A stretch of 63,992 nucleotides of DNA from CAZEHS01 sp964649745 (GCA_964649745.1 CAZYQI010000021.1:1-63992), one strand, 5' to 3'; numbered from the stretch's first letter, positions 7,933 to 17,397 are shown. Numbers and translations: made by a program. The notes: generated by a model from the sequence alone, not told the origin.

Positions 7933-8763
7933 CTACATCAACTTCTCCATAATAACACCGGAAAGGCTCATCAGAAGTACCAGACAGAAAGGAATTACCA
8001 CTGTAACCACGGCTTTCCCTGTTGATATCCGATGGACCTCCCGGACACCGATGGCTGAAACCCCCAGATACCACAGGGTGAACAGATCAAAGTTCATCAG
8101 GAAGCTGGACCAGGCAGAACCCAGTTGATCAGGTCCCAGAAGCAGTGCAGGTGAAAAGGTGACAATGGACCCGGAAGCCATCATGATCGGAAGACGAATC
8201 AACCCGCCGGCTATGGCAATCATATAAGACAGGGCAATGATGGAGAGACTCATCTTCATGTTTCCTTTTCCCCCAAACAGCTGTGCCATTCCCTGGGTGA
8301 TCAGGCCTTTGATAAGGGGGGTCAACAATGCCATGACGGGGGTAATGAAAAGGATGAGCTTCATGCTCATTTGAAGCTGGGATTCGATCATTTCCGGGGG
8401 TATACTTTGGGGATTCTTTGCCAAAGCCGCTTCCATGCTCATCCGTGTGAAGCTTTCCATGGCATCCATGCTGAGCAGCGTGGTTACCAGAGTAAGAACG
8501 AAGATGATGACCAACGGCCACAGGATATGGGTTTTGGCCGTAAGACTCCGGAAGGTTTTTACCGGTGAAATGAATACACCGGTCATGCACTGCATCAGAT
8601 TCATTGCTTCCACCGGTTCCGCATCGGTCAGGGTTTCATCCATCCACTCCGGTTCCTGAGTTGTAACGGTATTGGGCTGAGCATCCTCGTCGTTGAAGGG
8701 CGTAACCAGACCCATCTTTTCAAAAACATTCTTATCCGTGTTAAGATCCTTATCGTCTTGCAT
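7933..8763 (-). CDS. yknW: Yip1-family membrane protein (YknW-like)
   Basis: A 276-residue protein with an acidic, soluble first 75 residues followed by about five hydrophobic segments (LWPLVIIFVLTLVTTLL, LILFITPVMALLTPLI, SIIALSYMIAIAGGLI, a fourth near 'LFTLWYLGVSAIG', and VVTVVIPFCLVLLMSL). This is the Yip1 layout. It ends an operon after an adaptor, an ATPase and a permease with gaps of 12 bases or less. In B. subtilis the equivalent YknW helps assemble the YknXYZ transporter, which protects against the SdpC toxin. I infer an accessory role for the transporter encoded beside it. Confidence 0.75.
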   Translation of the reverse strand: MQDDKDLNTDKNVFEKMGLVTPFNDEDAQPNTVTTQEPEWMDETLTDAEPVEAMNLMQCMTGVFISPVKTFRSLTAKTHILWPLVIIFVLTLVTTLLSMDAMESFTRMSMEAALAKNPQSIPPEMIESQLQMSMKLILFITPVMALLTPLIKGLITQGMAQLFGGKGNMKMSLSIIALSYMIAIAGGLIRLPIMMASGSIVTFSPALLLGPDQLGSAWSSFLMNFDLFTLWYLGVSAIGVREVHRISTGKAVVTVVIPFCLVLLMSLSGVIMEKLM

Positions 8764-8774
8764 GTTCTTTCCTC

Positions 8775-9998
8775 CTATTCGTATCTTAATGCCTCTATCG
8801 GATCCAGCTTGGACGCCTTGTTCGCCGGATAGATCCCAAAGAATATCCCGACACCTGCCGAGAACAGCCAGGCCACCAGCACCGTAACCGCTCCCACATG
8901 GGGCGGTATCTTGATCAGCATGGAAAGCCCGTAAGCAAAGGCTACCCCCAACAGGGTTCCAATGACGCCTCCTAAAACAGAGATAATGACGGCCTCCACC
9001 AAAAACTGCGTCAGGATATCCTGCCTCCTGGCCCCCAGAGATTTACGTATCCCAATCTCCCGGGTCCGCTCCGTGACAGACACCAGCATGATGTTCATGA
9101 CCCCTATACCGCCCACCACAAGGGATATGGCCGCAATGGCCCCAATGACCAATGTAAGTATTCCTGTAAACTTGTTTGCAAATTCCAGCTGTTTTTCAGC
9201 GCTGTAGCCCGTATACTTATCCTTGCCCACATTGTTGTGCCGCCGGTCCAGAAACGCCTTCATCTTATCGATGGTGCTCATGGGGTCCGTATCCTGCTGA
9301 AGGTTAATATCGATGCCATAGACAAAATCATCCAAGCCTACGGTTTTCTCCAGCATGCTGATGGGCACGTATACAGTAGCCGGGGGAACGTAGCCGAAGG
9401 CACTGTTGATATTGGAGGTCTTTGTAGCGTAAGTGCCTACAATGACCAGGGAAAGGCTCTGGCTGTTGAGCTGAACCGTGATCCGCTCCCCAATGACAGA
9501 GTCGCGGCCCAGGAGCTTCTTCGCCAGGTTCTGGTCAATGACGGCCACCGTGCGATAGGAGCTGACGTCTGACTCCATAAAGAAACGGCCTGCCTTCATG
9601 TCCAGGGGCTCAATGTTGGGAAACTCCCCGTTCACGCCAATCAGCTGTACATCAATTTCCTTCTTGCCCTTATTCTCATCGATGACCTTTCCCCCTTGGG
9701 TGTATGTCACCGTTGATGCCTTGATGTCTTTTGAAAAAGCACGTTTTAGCGCCTCATAATCCTTATGGGTGATGATATCCCTATCCAGGATTTCCTTTTC
9801 CCAGTTCATGGTTAGGTATACCCGCTTAACCCCGATGCTCTCAAATTCTTTGGCTACCGAGGATTTAAGCCCGTCACCCAAAGCCACCACCGCAATAACC
9901 GAGGAGATACCTATAATAATGCCCAGGGTCGTGAGCAGCGAGCGCATCTTGTTGACCCAGATGGCCCCCAGCGCTATTTTCAGACTCTCTCTGAACAA
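8775..9998 (-). CDS. yknZ: ABC transporter permease, MacB/FtsX type (YknZ-like)
   Basis: A 407-residue protein with one transmembrane helix near residues 20-42, a large extracytoplasmic MacB-type domain (about 45-280), and three more helices near the C-terminus with the FtsX-family motif TERTREIGIRKSLGA. It starts at a TTG codon (9998) preceded by GGAGGTGA, overlapping the ATPase gene by 19 bases. It would form the membrane part of an efflux or toxin-protection pump with the adaptor and ATPase. The substrate is not shown by sequence. Confidence 0.88.
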   Translation of the reverse strand: MFRESLKIALGAIWVNKMRSLLTTLGIIIGISSVIAVVALGDGLKSSVAKEFESIGVKRVYLTMNWEKEILDRDIITHKDYEALKRAFSKDIKASTVTYTQGGKVIDENKGKKEIDVQLIGVNGEFPNIEPLDMKAGRFFMESDVSSYRTVAVIDQNLAKKLLGRDSVIGERITVQLNSQSLSLVIVGTYATKTSNINSAFGYVPPATVYVPISMLEKTVGLDDFVYGIDINLQQDTDPMSTIDKMKAFLDRRHNNVGKDKYTGYSAEKQLEFANKFTGILTLVIGAIAAISLVVGGIGVMNIMLVSVTERTREIGIRKSLGARRQDILTQFLVEAVIISVLGGVIGTLLGVAFAYGLSMLIKIPPHVGAVTVLVAWLFSAGVGIFFGIYPANKASKLDPIEALRYE

Positions 9999-10690
9999 AG
10001 CGTTTCACCTCCCGGATGGTTCTGACGGTCTTCTTGAATGCAGCCATCCCTGAAAACCACCACCCGCCGCGCGTGGGCGGCAATGTCCGCCTCGTGGGTA
10101 ACGAGTATAATGGTGGACCCCTCACGGTTCAACTGTGCGAACAGATCCATGATTTCATAGGATGTGACGGTGTCCAAGTTCCCCGTGGGCTCGTCTGCCA
10201 GAATGATGGCCGGCCGGTTCACCAAGGCCCTGGCAATGGCCACCCGTTGCCTCTGGCCTCCGGAAAGCTCGTTGGATTTATGATGGACACGATCCTCCAG
10301 ACCCACACGGCGCATAGCTTCCATGGACCGTTCGTGCCGTTCTTTCACCGATACCCTGCCATATATCATGGGAAGCTCCACGTTCCTCAGCGCACTGATC
10401 CTGGGCAGCAGATTGAAGGATTGAAACACAAACCCGATTTTCTGGTTACGTATCCGTGCCAGTTCCTCATCCACCATGGCGCTGACGGGCTCTTTATCCA
10501 GCATGTACTGCCCTTTGCTGGGCTTATCCAGACAGCCCAATATATTCATCAGGGTTGATTTTCCCGAACCTGACGGTCCCATGATCGCCACATACTCGCC
10601 TTCCCGGATTGTAAGGTTGATTCCCTTGAGAGCCGCCACCTGAACAGAACCGGTATCATAAACCTTCCATAGATCATGGATTCTTATCAT
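9980..10690 (-). CDS. yknY: ABC transporter ATPase (YknY/MacB type)
   Basis: A 236-residue ATPase. Walker A is GPSGSGKS at 39-46, the signature is LSGGQRQRVAIARAL, and Walker B is IILADEPTGNLD. The C-terminal stretch beyond about 220 is short and basic. It belongs to the LolD/MacB/YknY family that powers FtsX-type permeases. The start overlaps the adaptor stop codon (ATGA), showing translational coupling. Confidence 0.93.
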   Translation of the reverse strand: MIRIHDLWKVYDTGSVQVAALKGINLTIREGEYVAIMGPSGSGKSTLMNILGCLDKPSKGQYMLDKEPVSAMVDEELARIRNQKIGFVFQSFNLLPRISALRNVELPMIYGRVSVKERHERSMEAMRRVGLEDRVHHKSNELSGGQRQRVAIARALVNRPAIILADEPTGNLDTVTSYEIMDLFAQLNREGSTIILVTHEADIAAHARRVVVFRDGCIQEDRQNHPGGETLCSERV

Positions 10691-11940
10691 TTCTTATCGC
10701 CGTCCTTCTCAGGATTCGAAGGCGTTACCTTCTCCCCATCTTTCAGAGCATCGGTGGGGTTCATGACAACCTGCGCATCCTTCTTCACACCTTCAAAGTC
10801 CACCTCAACCTCAAGATCCCCTTCAATTCCGGTTTTCACCGGCCGTATGTGCAACACCCCGGACTCAACAACAAAAACTTCCTTTTTACCGGCCGGTGAA
10901 ACATAAAGGGCTTCATATGGGATGACCAGTGCATTCTTCCGGGATTCCGCCTTTATGACAATCTCAGTGGAAAAGTTGCTGCGAAGTTCCTTAACGGGCT
11001 CCAGCACATCGATTTTCACCTCAACCACGGTTTCCCGGGTCTGCCCTGTGGTTTGAAGCTTAGCCGTGGGTGACACGCTGGCAACCCGGCCTTTTATCTC
11101 TGCACCCTTGATCCCGGAGGGCTTCAGTATAACACTTTGTCCGATCTTGATCTTGCCGATGTCAAATTCGCTGATTTGTGTCACCGCTTCAAGATTCGCG
11201 GTATCCTCTACAACGAAAAGCGAGCCTTCCGCACCTACCACACCCTGAGGCTTCGCATTTACTTCCGCAACGACGCCGTCGATGGGAGACCTTAGGGTTT
11301 TCTTTTCCAGATCACCATGGAGTTTTTTCAGTTCCGACTCCAGCAGCTTCACCTGGAACTGGGAGTTGGTCTGCATCTCTTTTGATTCATAATCCGCTTT
11401 TGCCGAAACAAGCTCGTTGCTGGCCTGCTGAAACTTGTACACATATTCCTGATATTCCGATGAACTCAGCGCACCGGATTCGAAGAGCACCTTCCGGTTC
11501 TCCATCTCCTGCCTTGCCTTTTCTTCCGCTTTTATGGCAAGATCCATTTTCGATCTTTGAGTTGTGCCCCGGGCCGTTCCGGCGATCGATGCCTTGAACC
11601 GTTCCTGCTCCAGCTGTATCTCCTTCTGTTCGATCTGGTATTTCAGATCACCGGGATCCAGCGTGCACAGAACATCCCCAGTCTTCACCGGAGTACCCAC
11701 CTGCACCGGTACCGTCAGCACCTTTGCACCGGCATCGCCATTAACTGCACGGATGGCCTTCGACTGGATTTTACCATTCACAAATACCTGGGCCTCCATG
11801 TCCGCCTCTTTCACGGCCACTGTCTGGACAGGCTTTCCCGGTTTTTCACCCGGTTTCATAGCTTTCCACGATGCAAACCCTACCACACCTACCAGCAGGA
11901 CCACGCCGGCAATAATAATCATTTTCTTACGCTTCAACAC
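10687..11940 (-). CDS. yknX: Membrane-fusion/adaptor protein of an efflux pump (YknX-like)
   Basis: A 417-residue HlyD/MacA-family adaptor. It has an N-terminal membrane anchor (about 7-24), a split lipoyl domain (GAKVLTVPVQVGTPVKTGDVL, shown by AKVL...GTPVKTGD, and later LRSPIDGVV), a coiled-coil hairpin (about 110-215) and beta-barrel regions. The start is taken as GTG at 11940, seven bases after AAGGAGGG; reading further upstream to 12042 gives a sequence with no ribosome site. First gene of the four-gene operon yknX-yknY-yknZ-yknW. It would link the permease to the cell wall side. Confidence 0.88.
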   Translation of the reverse strand: MLKRKKMIIIAGVVLLVGVVGFASWKAMKPGEKPGKPVQTVAVKEADMEAQVFVNGKIQSKAIRAVNGDAGAKVLTVPVQVGTPVKTGDVLCTLDPGDLKYQIEQKEIQLEQERFKASIAGTARGTTQRSKMDLAIKAEEKARQEMENRKVLFESGALSSSEYQEYVYKFQQASNELVSAKADYESKEMQTNSQFQVKLLESELKKLHGDLEKKTLRSPIDGVVAEVNAKPQGVVGAEGSLFVVEDTANLEAVTQISEFDIGKIKIGQSVILKPSGIKGAEIKGRVASVSPTAKLQTTGQTRETVVEVKIDVLEPVKELRSNFSTEIVIKAESRKNALVIPYEALYVSPAGKKEVFVVESGVLHIRPVKTGIEGDLEVEVDFEGVKKDAQVVMNPTDALKDGEKVTPSNPEKDGDKK

Positions 11941-12101
11941 AAGAATTCCCTCCTTCTCACGGTTTAAGGATACCAGATGGCATTCAAAAACGGAGAATAT
12001 TGTTATGAAACTGCGATAAAAAGCCATCAAAAAGCAAGCCATCAGTTACTATTGTAACGGATAGCTCTTAATAATTGTTATTCAGTAACCTTAATGGTTT
12101 C

Positions 12102-12569
12102 TTAAAAAACGGGCTCCCGCCACATAATGAGGGCATCTTCACCGGTATCCTGATAGTAACGGGGCCGGATGCCCACCCCTTTAAAGCCCAGGCTTTCATA
12201 CAACCGAACCGCTGCCGTGTTGGCAGGACGAACCTCCAGGGTGAACCGCGTACACCCTTTCACTTCGCCGGCCTTGATCATCTCAATGGTAATCAGCCTT
12301 CCAAGCCCATGGCCTCTGTGTGCCTTCCCGACAGCAATATTCGTTATATGCCCTTCGCCGGCGATGGTCCAGAGACCGCCGTAGGCCGTTACTCTGCCTT
12401 TGTATTCCAAAACATAATACCAGGCCAGTTGATTGTAAAGAAGTTCGGACACAAAGCTGTCTTCAGACCACGGTGATTGGAAGGATTCCCTTTCAATCTC
12501 ACTGACCTCCGGGATATCCTCCAGGGTCATTTCCCTGAAGATCACATCAGATGCCAATTCGTTTTTCAT
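12102..12569 (-). CDS. rimI: Ribosomal protein alanine N-acetyltransferase RimI
   Basis: A 155-residue GNAT acetyltransferase. The acetyl-CoA loop reads GKAHRGHGLGR, a good match to the Q/RxxGxG/A pattern, and the N-terminus has the typical ESFQSPWSEDSF. The start at 12569 is preferred over the upstream ATG because GGAGG lies before it. It overlaps the 3' end of tsaB by 23 bases. RimI is usually co-encoded with tsaB and tsaD in Bacillota. It acetylates protein N-termini, classically ribosomal S18. Confidence 0.93.
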   Translation of the reverse strand: MKNELASDVIFREMTLEDIPEVSEIERESFQSPWSEDSFVSELLYNQLAWYYVLEYKGRVTAYGGLWTIAGEGHITNIAVGKAHRGHGLGRLITIEMIKAGEVKGCTRFTLEVRPANTAAVRLYESLGFKGVGIRPRYYQDTGEDALIMWREPVF

Positions 12570-13251
12570 GGTTCCGCTCCGCCTCCGTTTTTCTAAGATA
12601 CTGAGGCTGAGCATTCTGATAAGAACATGTTTCAATATGCTCCTGCCCGGCCAGCGCAGCCATCCCCAGAGAAGCAGCCCGTTGATACCACAGGTGTTTC
12701 ATGGGAAACCGCGCCAAAGACCCCATTCTTTCTTCCAATATCTCTCGAAAGCGTGGAATTCCATCTCCCACAAACCAAACCGGTTCGCTCTGTCCTAACA
12801 GCTGTGTAGCCAGATCATCAATGGAAAGGGCGCAATCTTCCATTGTGCGCCTGGGTAGTCCCTGAGTACAGTCGAAAAGCGCTGTATAAACCTGATCGCG
12901 ACGGGCGTCCATGATGGGACAAACCACTCCTCCGAGACCTGCCAGGTTCCACGCCATGCCTTCCAGAGTGGAAACCGGGATCACCGGAAGTCCGGCCCCA
13001 TGGGCCAGGCCTTTAACCGTTGCCACCCCAATTCTTATTCCCGTGAAGGAGCCCGGTCCGGATGCGACCACCAATCCCTGGATATCACGAAGTCGAAGAT
13101 CCAGCTGAACCAGAAGGGCTTCCATGGCCGGCATCAGCTTCTCGGAGTGGGTATGCCCCGTATTTAATGTTATTTCGCCCAGAACCCCATCCAGGGTCAC
13201 CACCGCTACAGAGGCGGTATGGGCCGAGGTTTCAAACGCCATCAGCTTCAT
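12547..13251 (-). CDS. tsaB: t6A biosynthesis scaffold TsaB
   Basis: A 234-residue ASKHA-fold protein of the YeaZ family. The N-terminus MAFETSAHTASVAV and the motif GPGSFTGIRIG are characteristic. TsaB lacks the metal site of TsaD and pairs with it in the t6A complex. Its start is three bases after the tsaE stop codon. Confidence 0.95.
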   Translation of the reverse strand: MKLMAFETSAHTASVAVVTLDGVLGEITLNTGHTHSEKLMPAMEALLVQLDLRLRDIQGLVVASGPGSFTGIRIGVATVKGLAHGAGLPVIPVSTLEGMAWNLAGLGGVVCPIMDARRDQVYTALFDCTQGLPRRTMEDCALSIDDLATQLLGQSEPVWFVGDGIPRFREILEERMGSLARFPMKHLWYQRAASLGMAALAGQEHIETCSYQNAQPQYLRKTEAERNHEKRIGI

Positions 13252-13254
13252 CGT

Positions 13255-13725
13255 TTATTCCTTCCAATGGTCAGCCAGCCAGGCGGATGCCTTCTGGCCT
13301 GTGTGCGTGTCTTCAGAAAGTTTGAAAATGCGCCGGGTTTCCTCTCCACAGCGGTAGAGTCCGATATGAATCCGACTTTCCGGGAGCAGGGATTCTACCC
13401 GTTCCCCCCACTCCACGACCACCACAGCAGTTCCGGCAAAATACTCGTCGAAGCCAAAATCCTCCAGCTCCGTGGAGTCTTCGATCCGGTAAACGTCCAT
13501 ATGATACATGGGGACCCGGCCGCTGTGGTATTCATGAACAATGGTGAAACTGGGACTGGTAACCGGCTCCGACACCCCCAGGGCTATTGCCAGTGCCTGG
13601 GTGAAGGTGGTTTTCCCTGCCCCCAGATCTCCGGTTAGGCACAGTACCATACCAGGGGTGAGAAATGCCGACAGACACTCTGCCAACCGCCGGGTCTGCT
13701 CCACGCCGTTTAGTTGAATTTCCAT
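13255..13725 (-). CDS. tsaE: t6A biosynthesis ATPase TsaE
   Basis: A 156-residue P-loop protein. Walker A is GDLGAGKTT (about 32-40), followed by the TSPSFTIVHEY and YHMDVYRI motifs of the family and VVVEWGERV near 110. TsaE binds the TsaB-TsaD pair and drives the t6A cycle. AAGGAG precedes the start. First gene of tsaE-tsaB-rimI; the 235-base gap upstream (13726-13960) is largely a family A repeat. Confidence 0.95.
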   Translation of the reverse strand: MEIQLNGVEQTRRLAECLSAFLTPGMVLCLTGDLGAGKTTFTQALAIALGVSEPVTSPSFTIVHEYHSGRVPMYHMDVYRIEDSTELEDFGFDEYFAGTAVVVVEWGERVESLLPESRIHIGLYRCGEETRRIFKLSEDTHTGQKASAWLADHWKE

Positions 13726-13824
13726 TCAATTGCTCCTTATATAGACAAACAATTATTGAAATAGTTGTTCCCAGATATATTAGGTAGAGAAAAAAACATA
13801 TGTTAACAACGGGTTGCAGCCTTG

Positions 13825-13931
13825 TCTCCCTCTCCGAGGGGGATGTCACGGAGTGACAGGGGGAGTGCCCAAGGATGCTGAATGAACTCCCACCGTCAGC
13901 TGCGCTGCCACCTCCCTCACAGAGGGAGGCG
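13825..13931. repeat. Family A intergenic repeat, copy 1
   Basis: About 107 bases with CTCCC...GAGGG ends. It contains GTCACGGAGTGACAGGGGGA and CAGCTGCGCTGCCACCTCCC. Near-identical modules are at 24219-24339 (opposite orientation) and 52590-52688, with a fragment at 50123. Confidence 0.85.
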
Positions 13932-13960
13932 AGTCGTTGAAAACCCTTCCTAAGGACTAC

Positions 13961-15121
13961 CTACTTCTCGACGTAATACGCCACTTTTCCATCCACCCAC
14001 ACCTTTTCCACCGTCGAATCCCAGGCAAAGGGGTGGCCGTTCCAGAGGACGATGTCTGCGTCCTTTCCCGCTTCTATGGCACCCAGGCGATGGTCCTGCT
14101 CCAGGATCTCCGCCGCATTCAGGGTTATGGCCCGAAGGGCTTCCCACTCCTCCATACCGGCTTTAGCCGACAGTGCGGCGCAGAGATTCAGATGCTGGAT
14201 CGGTATGACCGGATGGTCCGTCATGATGGCGGTCTTGATGCCCGCCTTGCTGAGAACACCGGGGGTTTTGAAATCCAAGGCCTTCAGTTCTATTTTGGAA
14301 CGGGTTGAAAGATGGGGCCCAACAATGACCGGGAATCCCGCTTCTACTAGGGCACTGGTGATCAGATGCCCCTCTGTGCAGTGGTCCAGGGTCAGCTTAA
14401 GCCCGAATTCCTTGGCGATGCGGATCGCTGTCAGGATGTCATCCGCCCGATGGGCATGGGCTTTGACCGGCAGTTCGCCGGACAGCACCTGTACCAAGGC
14501 TTCATATTTGAAATTGAGTCCGGCCCGTTTCTCTTCGTCTGCCGTTTCTCTTTTCATCTTATATTCCCCTGCCAGCAGCAGGGCTTCGCGAAGCTTGGAC
14601 GCGATGGCCATGCGGGTCATTGGGGACTGCTTCTTGTCATTGTATACCCTTTTGGGATTTTCTCCAAAGGCGGTTTTCATGGCGGCAGGGGCCTGGACGA
14701 TCATGGTGTCAATCCGGTCTCCGGCGGTTTTAACGGTTGCGAACTGTCCGCCCACCACGTTGGCACTGCCAGGGCCGGTACATACGCAGGTGACTCCCCC
14801 GGAAAGAGCCTCGGAGAAGCCCCGGTCCATGGCATTGATGCCATCAATGGCCCGAAGCTCCGGGGTGATGGGGTCGCTCTCCTCATTGCCGTCATCCCCT
14901 TCGAAGCCCATGGCGTCTTCAAAAAGGCCCAGATGGCAGTGGGCATCGATCAGACCGGGAAGAAGATTCATCCCTTTGGCATCCGTGGTTTCGCACCCGG
15001 AAGGGATCACGATATCGGTTCCCACCGCTTCGATTTTTCCATCTTGTATCAGAACGTGACAGTTTTCGATGACACGGCTGTTTCTTACATCAAATACACG
15101 GCCGTTGATGATTGCGTTCAC
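13961..15121 (-). CDS. Amidohydrolase (imidazolonepropionase-like)
   Basis: A 386-residue metal-dependent hydrolase. The first metal motif is DAHCHLG near residue 61. Other ligands are probably the histidines in VKAHAHRADD and LDHCTEGH, and the aspartate in MTDHPV. It belongs to the broad COG1228 group, which hydrolyses cyclic amides or peptides. The substrate cannot be read from sequence. The C-terminal AGKDADIVLWNGHPF is typical. The gene follows tex by 15 bases, so the two probably share a transcript; no functional link is apparent. Confidence 0.85.
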   Translation of the reverse strand: MNAIINGRVFDVRNSRVIENCHVLIQDGKIEAVGTDIVIPSGCETTDAKGMNLLPGLIDAHCHLGLFEDAMGFEGDDGNEESDPITPELRAIDGINAMDRGFSEALSGGVTCVCTGPGSANVVGGQFATVKTAGDRIDTMIVQAPAAMKTAFGENPKRVYNDKKQSPMTRMAIASKLREALLLAGEYKMKRETADEEKRAGLNFKYEALVQVLSGELPVKAHAHRADDILTAIRIAKEFGLKLTLDHCTEGHLITSALVEAGFPVIVGPHLSTRSKIELKALDFKTPGVLSKAGIKTAIMTDHPVIPIQHLNLCAALSAKAGMEEWEALRAITLNAAEILEQDHRLGAIEAGKDADIVLWNGHPFAWDSTVEKVWVDGKVAYYVEK

Positions 15122-15136
15122 GGAAACACCTCCAGG

Positions 15137-17272
15137 TTATTTTTTCATGCCCTTCATACTGAGGGCAATCCGGTTCTTTTTCAAATCCACCGACAGGACT
15201 CTTACATTCACCACGTCTCCCACGGCCACAACCTCCATGGGGTTCTTTACGAACTTATCGGCCATCTCAGAAATATGTACCAGGCCGTCCTGCTTGACGC
15301 CGATATCCACGAAGGCGCCGAAATCGATAACGTTCCTTACGGTGCCCTGCAGCTCCATACCCGACTGTAAATCCTCCAGCTTCAGGACATCGGACCGGAA
15401 CACCGGCGCCGGCATGTCCTCGCGTGGATCTCTGCCCGGCTTCTTAAGCTCGGCCAGAATATCCTGAAGTGTCAGGATCCCTGCATCCAGCTCTTTGGCC
15501 AGCTTGTCGATGCCGTAAAGCCCGGCTCTTCCCTCTGCTTCCTCGGGGGTATCACAGCCGAGTTTTTTCAAAAGCTCGCGGGCAACGCCGTAGGATTCGG
15601 GATGGACGGATGTGCGATCGAGAAGGTCAGCCGCCTCCGGGATTCGGAGAAAGCCCGCTGCCTGAGTGAAGGCAGCCGGTCCCAACCGGGGAACCTTGTT
15701 CAGTTCTTTCCGGCTCTTGAAGGTTCCGATGGAAGCCCTGTGCTTCACAATGTTACCCGCCAGGGTTTTGTTGATGCCGGCCACATGTTGAAGCAGGGCT
15801 GCGGATGCCGTGTTCACATCCACTCCCACCCGGTTCACCGCATCTTCCACAACGCCTCCCAAGACCTCGTCCAAGCGCTTCTGGTTGACGTCGTGCTGAT
15901 ACTGACCCACACCGATGGCCTTAGGCTCTATTTTCACCAACTCCGCCAAGGGATCCTGCAGCCTTCCCGCAATGGAAATAGCCCCCCGAATGGATACGTT
16001 GATATCAGGGTATTCCTCTGATGCCTCTTTTGAGGCGGAGTAGACCGAGGCTCCCGCTTCATTCACGATGGTATAGGTTACAGGTCGTTTAAGACCCCGG
16101 ATCAGCTCTGCCACAAACAGCTCCGACTCTCTGGAAGCGGTGCCGTTTCCAATGGCAATGACGTCCACGGAGTGCTTTTCGATCAGGGCTGTCAGTTTTT
16201 TAGTTGCCCCGGCTATGTCGTTTTCCGGCGCTGTGGGATAAACGGTTTCGTAGGCCAGCAGCTTGCCGTTGGGATCCATGATCGCTATCTTGCAGCCTGT
16301 ACGGTAGGCCGGGTCGAAGCCCATGACCGTCTTTCCCTTGATCGGCGCCTGGAGCAGAAGGTTCTTCAGGTTGATGCCGAACACTTTAATGGCCTGCTCC
16401 TCGGCCTTTTCGGAAAGATCGTTCCGAAGCTCCCGCTCAATGGCCGGTTCAATCAGCCGTGTATAGCTGTCGGACAGGGCCTTCTTCAAATAGAGTGCGG
16501 ATTCGTGACCCGGATCGCCGATTACCCGACCCTCCAGCCATTGAAGGACCACCTCCACCGGTGCAGCTATCTTCACCTTCAGCACCTCTTCCCGCTCGCC
16601 CCTGTTAATGGCCAATGTTCTGTGGGGGGGAAGGGTCTTCAGCGCTTCTTCGTAGGCATAGTATTGTTCATATACGGATTCGGCGGCCTTATCCTTGGCT
16701 TCCGACCGCAGTCTGCCAAGATCCGAGGTCACCTTCCTGATGTGTTTGCGGTAGTCTGCGTTATCCGAAATCCGCTCCGCCAGAATATCCTGAGCCCCCT
16801 GCAGGGCCTCAGCCGCCGACGCAACCCCCTTTTCTTCGGAAACAAACTGCTCGGCAAACGCTTCAATTCCTGTTGTGTCCTGGGCCTCAATCCTGTCCGC
16901 CAGGGGTTCCAGCCCTTTTTCCCGGGCGATGATGGCCCTTGTCCGCTTTTTCGGCCGGAAGGGACGGTAAAGGTCCTCCACCTCTGCCAGGATTCCTGCC
17001 TTTTCGATGGCGGCCTTCAACTCCGGTGTCAGCTGACCCAGCTCCTCCACCAGACGAAGCACCTCTTCCTTCCTTGCTGCCAGACTTCGCAGATAGGTGA
17101 GCCGGTCGCCGAGGTCACGAAGGGTAATGTCACTGAGATTTCCGGTGGCTTCCTTTCTGTACCGTGCAATGAAGGGAATGGTGTTGCCCTGGTCAATCAG
17201 CTCCACCGTGCTTACGACCTGGCTTTCTTTAAGACCCAGCTCCCTAGCAAGCTGTTTTATGATTGCATTCAT
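15137..17272 (-). CDS. tex: Tex-family RNA-binding transcription accessory protein
   Basis: A 711-residue protein of the usual Tex length. In order it has the helical Tex N-domain, a YqgF-like RNase H fold (VMGFDPAYRTGCKIA near 320), helix-hairpin-helix motifs (about 490-560) and a C-terminal S1 RNA-binding domain (VRNVIDFGAFVDIGVKQDG, about 635-705). Tex proteins bind nucleic acid and affect transcription and stress tolerance in several bacteria. GGAGG precedes the ATG. A perfect 18-bp inverted repeat lies 57 bases upstream. Confidence 0.95.
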   Translation of the reverse strand: MNAIIKQLARELGLKESQVVSTVELIDQGNTIPFIARYRKEATGNLSDITLRDLGDRLTYLRSLAARKEEVLRLVEELGQLTPELKAAIEKAGILAEVEDLYRPFRPKKRTRAIIAREKGLEPLADRIEAQDTTGIEAFAEQFVSEEKGVASAAEALQGAQDILAERISDNADYRKHIRKVTSDLGRLRSEAKDKAAESVYEQYYAYEEALKTLPPHRTLAINRGEREEVLKVKIAAPVEVVLQWLEGRVIGDPGHESALYLKKALSDSYTRLIEPAIERELRNDLSEKAEEQAIKVFGINLKNLLLQAPIKGKTVMGFDPAYRTGCKIAIMDPNGKLLAYETVYPTAPENDIAGATKKLTALIEKHSVDVIAIGNGTASRESELFVAELIRGLKRPVTYTIVNEAGASVYSASKEASEEYPDINVSIRGAISIAGRLQDPLAELVKIEPKAIGVGQYQHDVNQKRLDEVLGGVVEDAVNRVGVDVNTASAALLQHVAGINKTLAGNIVKHRASIGTFKSRKELNKVPRLGPAAFTQAAGFLRIPEAADLLDRTSVHPESYGVARELLKKLGCDTPEEAEGRAGLYGIDKLAKELDAGILTLQDILAELKKPGRDPREDMPAPVFRSDVLKLEDLQSGMELQGTVRNVIDFGAFVDIGVKQDGLVHISEMADKFVKNPMEVVAVGDVVNVRVLSVDLKKNRIALSMKGMKK

Positions 17273-17328
17273 TTTATTCCTCCGTATCTGTATTCAAATT
17301 GTTAGAACTGGTGAAGGCTAAAGCAATT

Positions 17329-17376
17329 CTTTGCCACGGATAACACAACAATTAATCCGTGTTATCCGTGGCAAAG
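17329..17376. repeat. Perfect 18-bp inverted repeat upstream of tex
   Basis: Arms 17329-17346 and 17359-17376 (CTTTGCCACGGATAACAC and its complement) enclose a 12-base loop. No T tract follows on either strand. The arm fragment ATCCGTGGCAAA also occurs at about 60830, so it may be a mobile or repeated motif rather than a tex operator. Confidence 0.8.
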
Positions 17377-17397
17377 AGTTTGTCACCACTCTTTTAA

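Noticed and set aside
13825..13931. Insertion sequence
   Set aside because: No transposase reading frame in or next to any of the three repeat families; only short palindromic elements are present.
14052..15370. Two overlapping plus-strand frames opposite the amidohydrolase
   Set aside because: Shadows of the amidohydrolase and tex ends; low-complexity Ser/Pro/Arg composition.
16172..17305. Plus-strand 377-codon open frame opposite tex
   Set aside because: Antisense shadow; no ribosome site and no motif.
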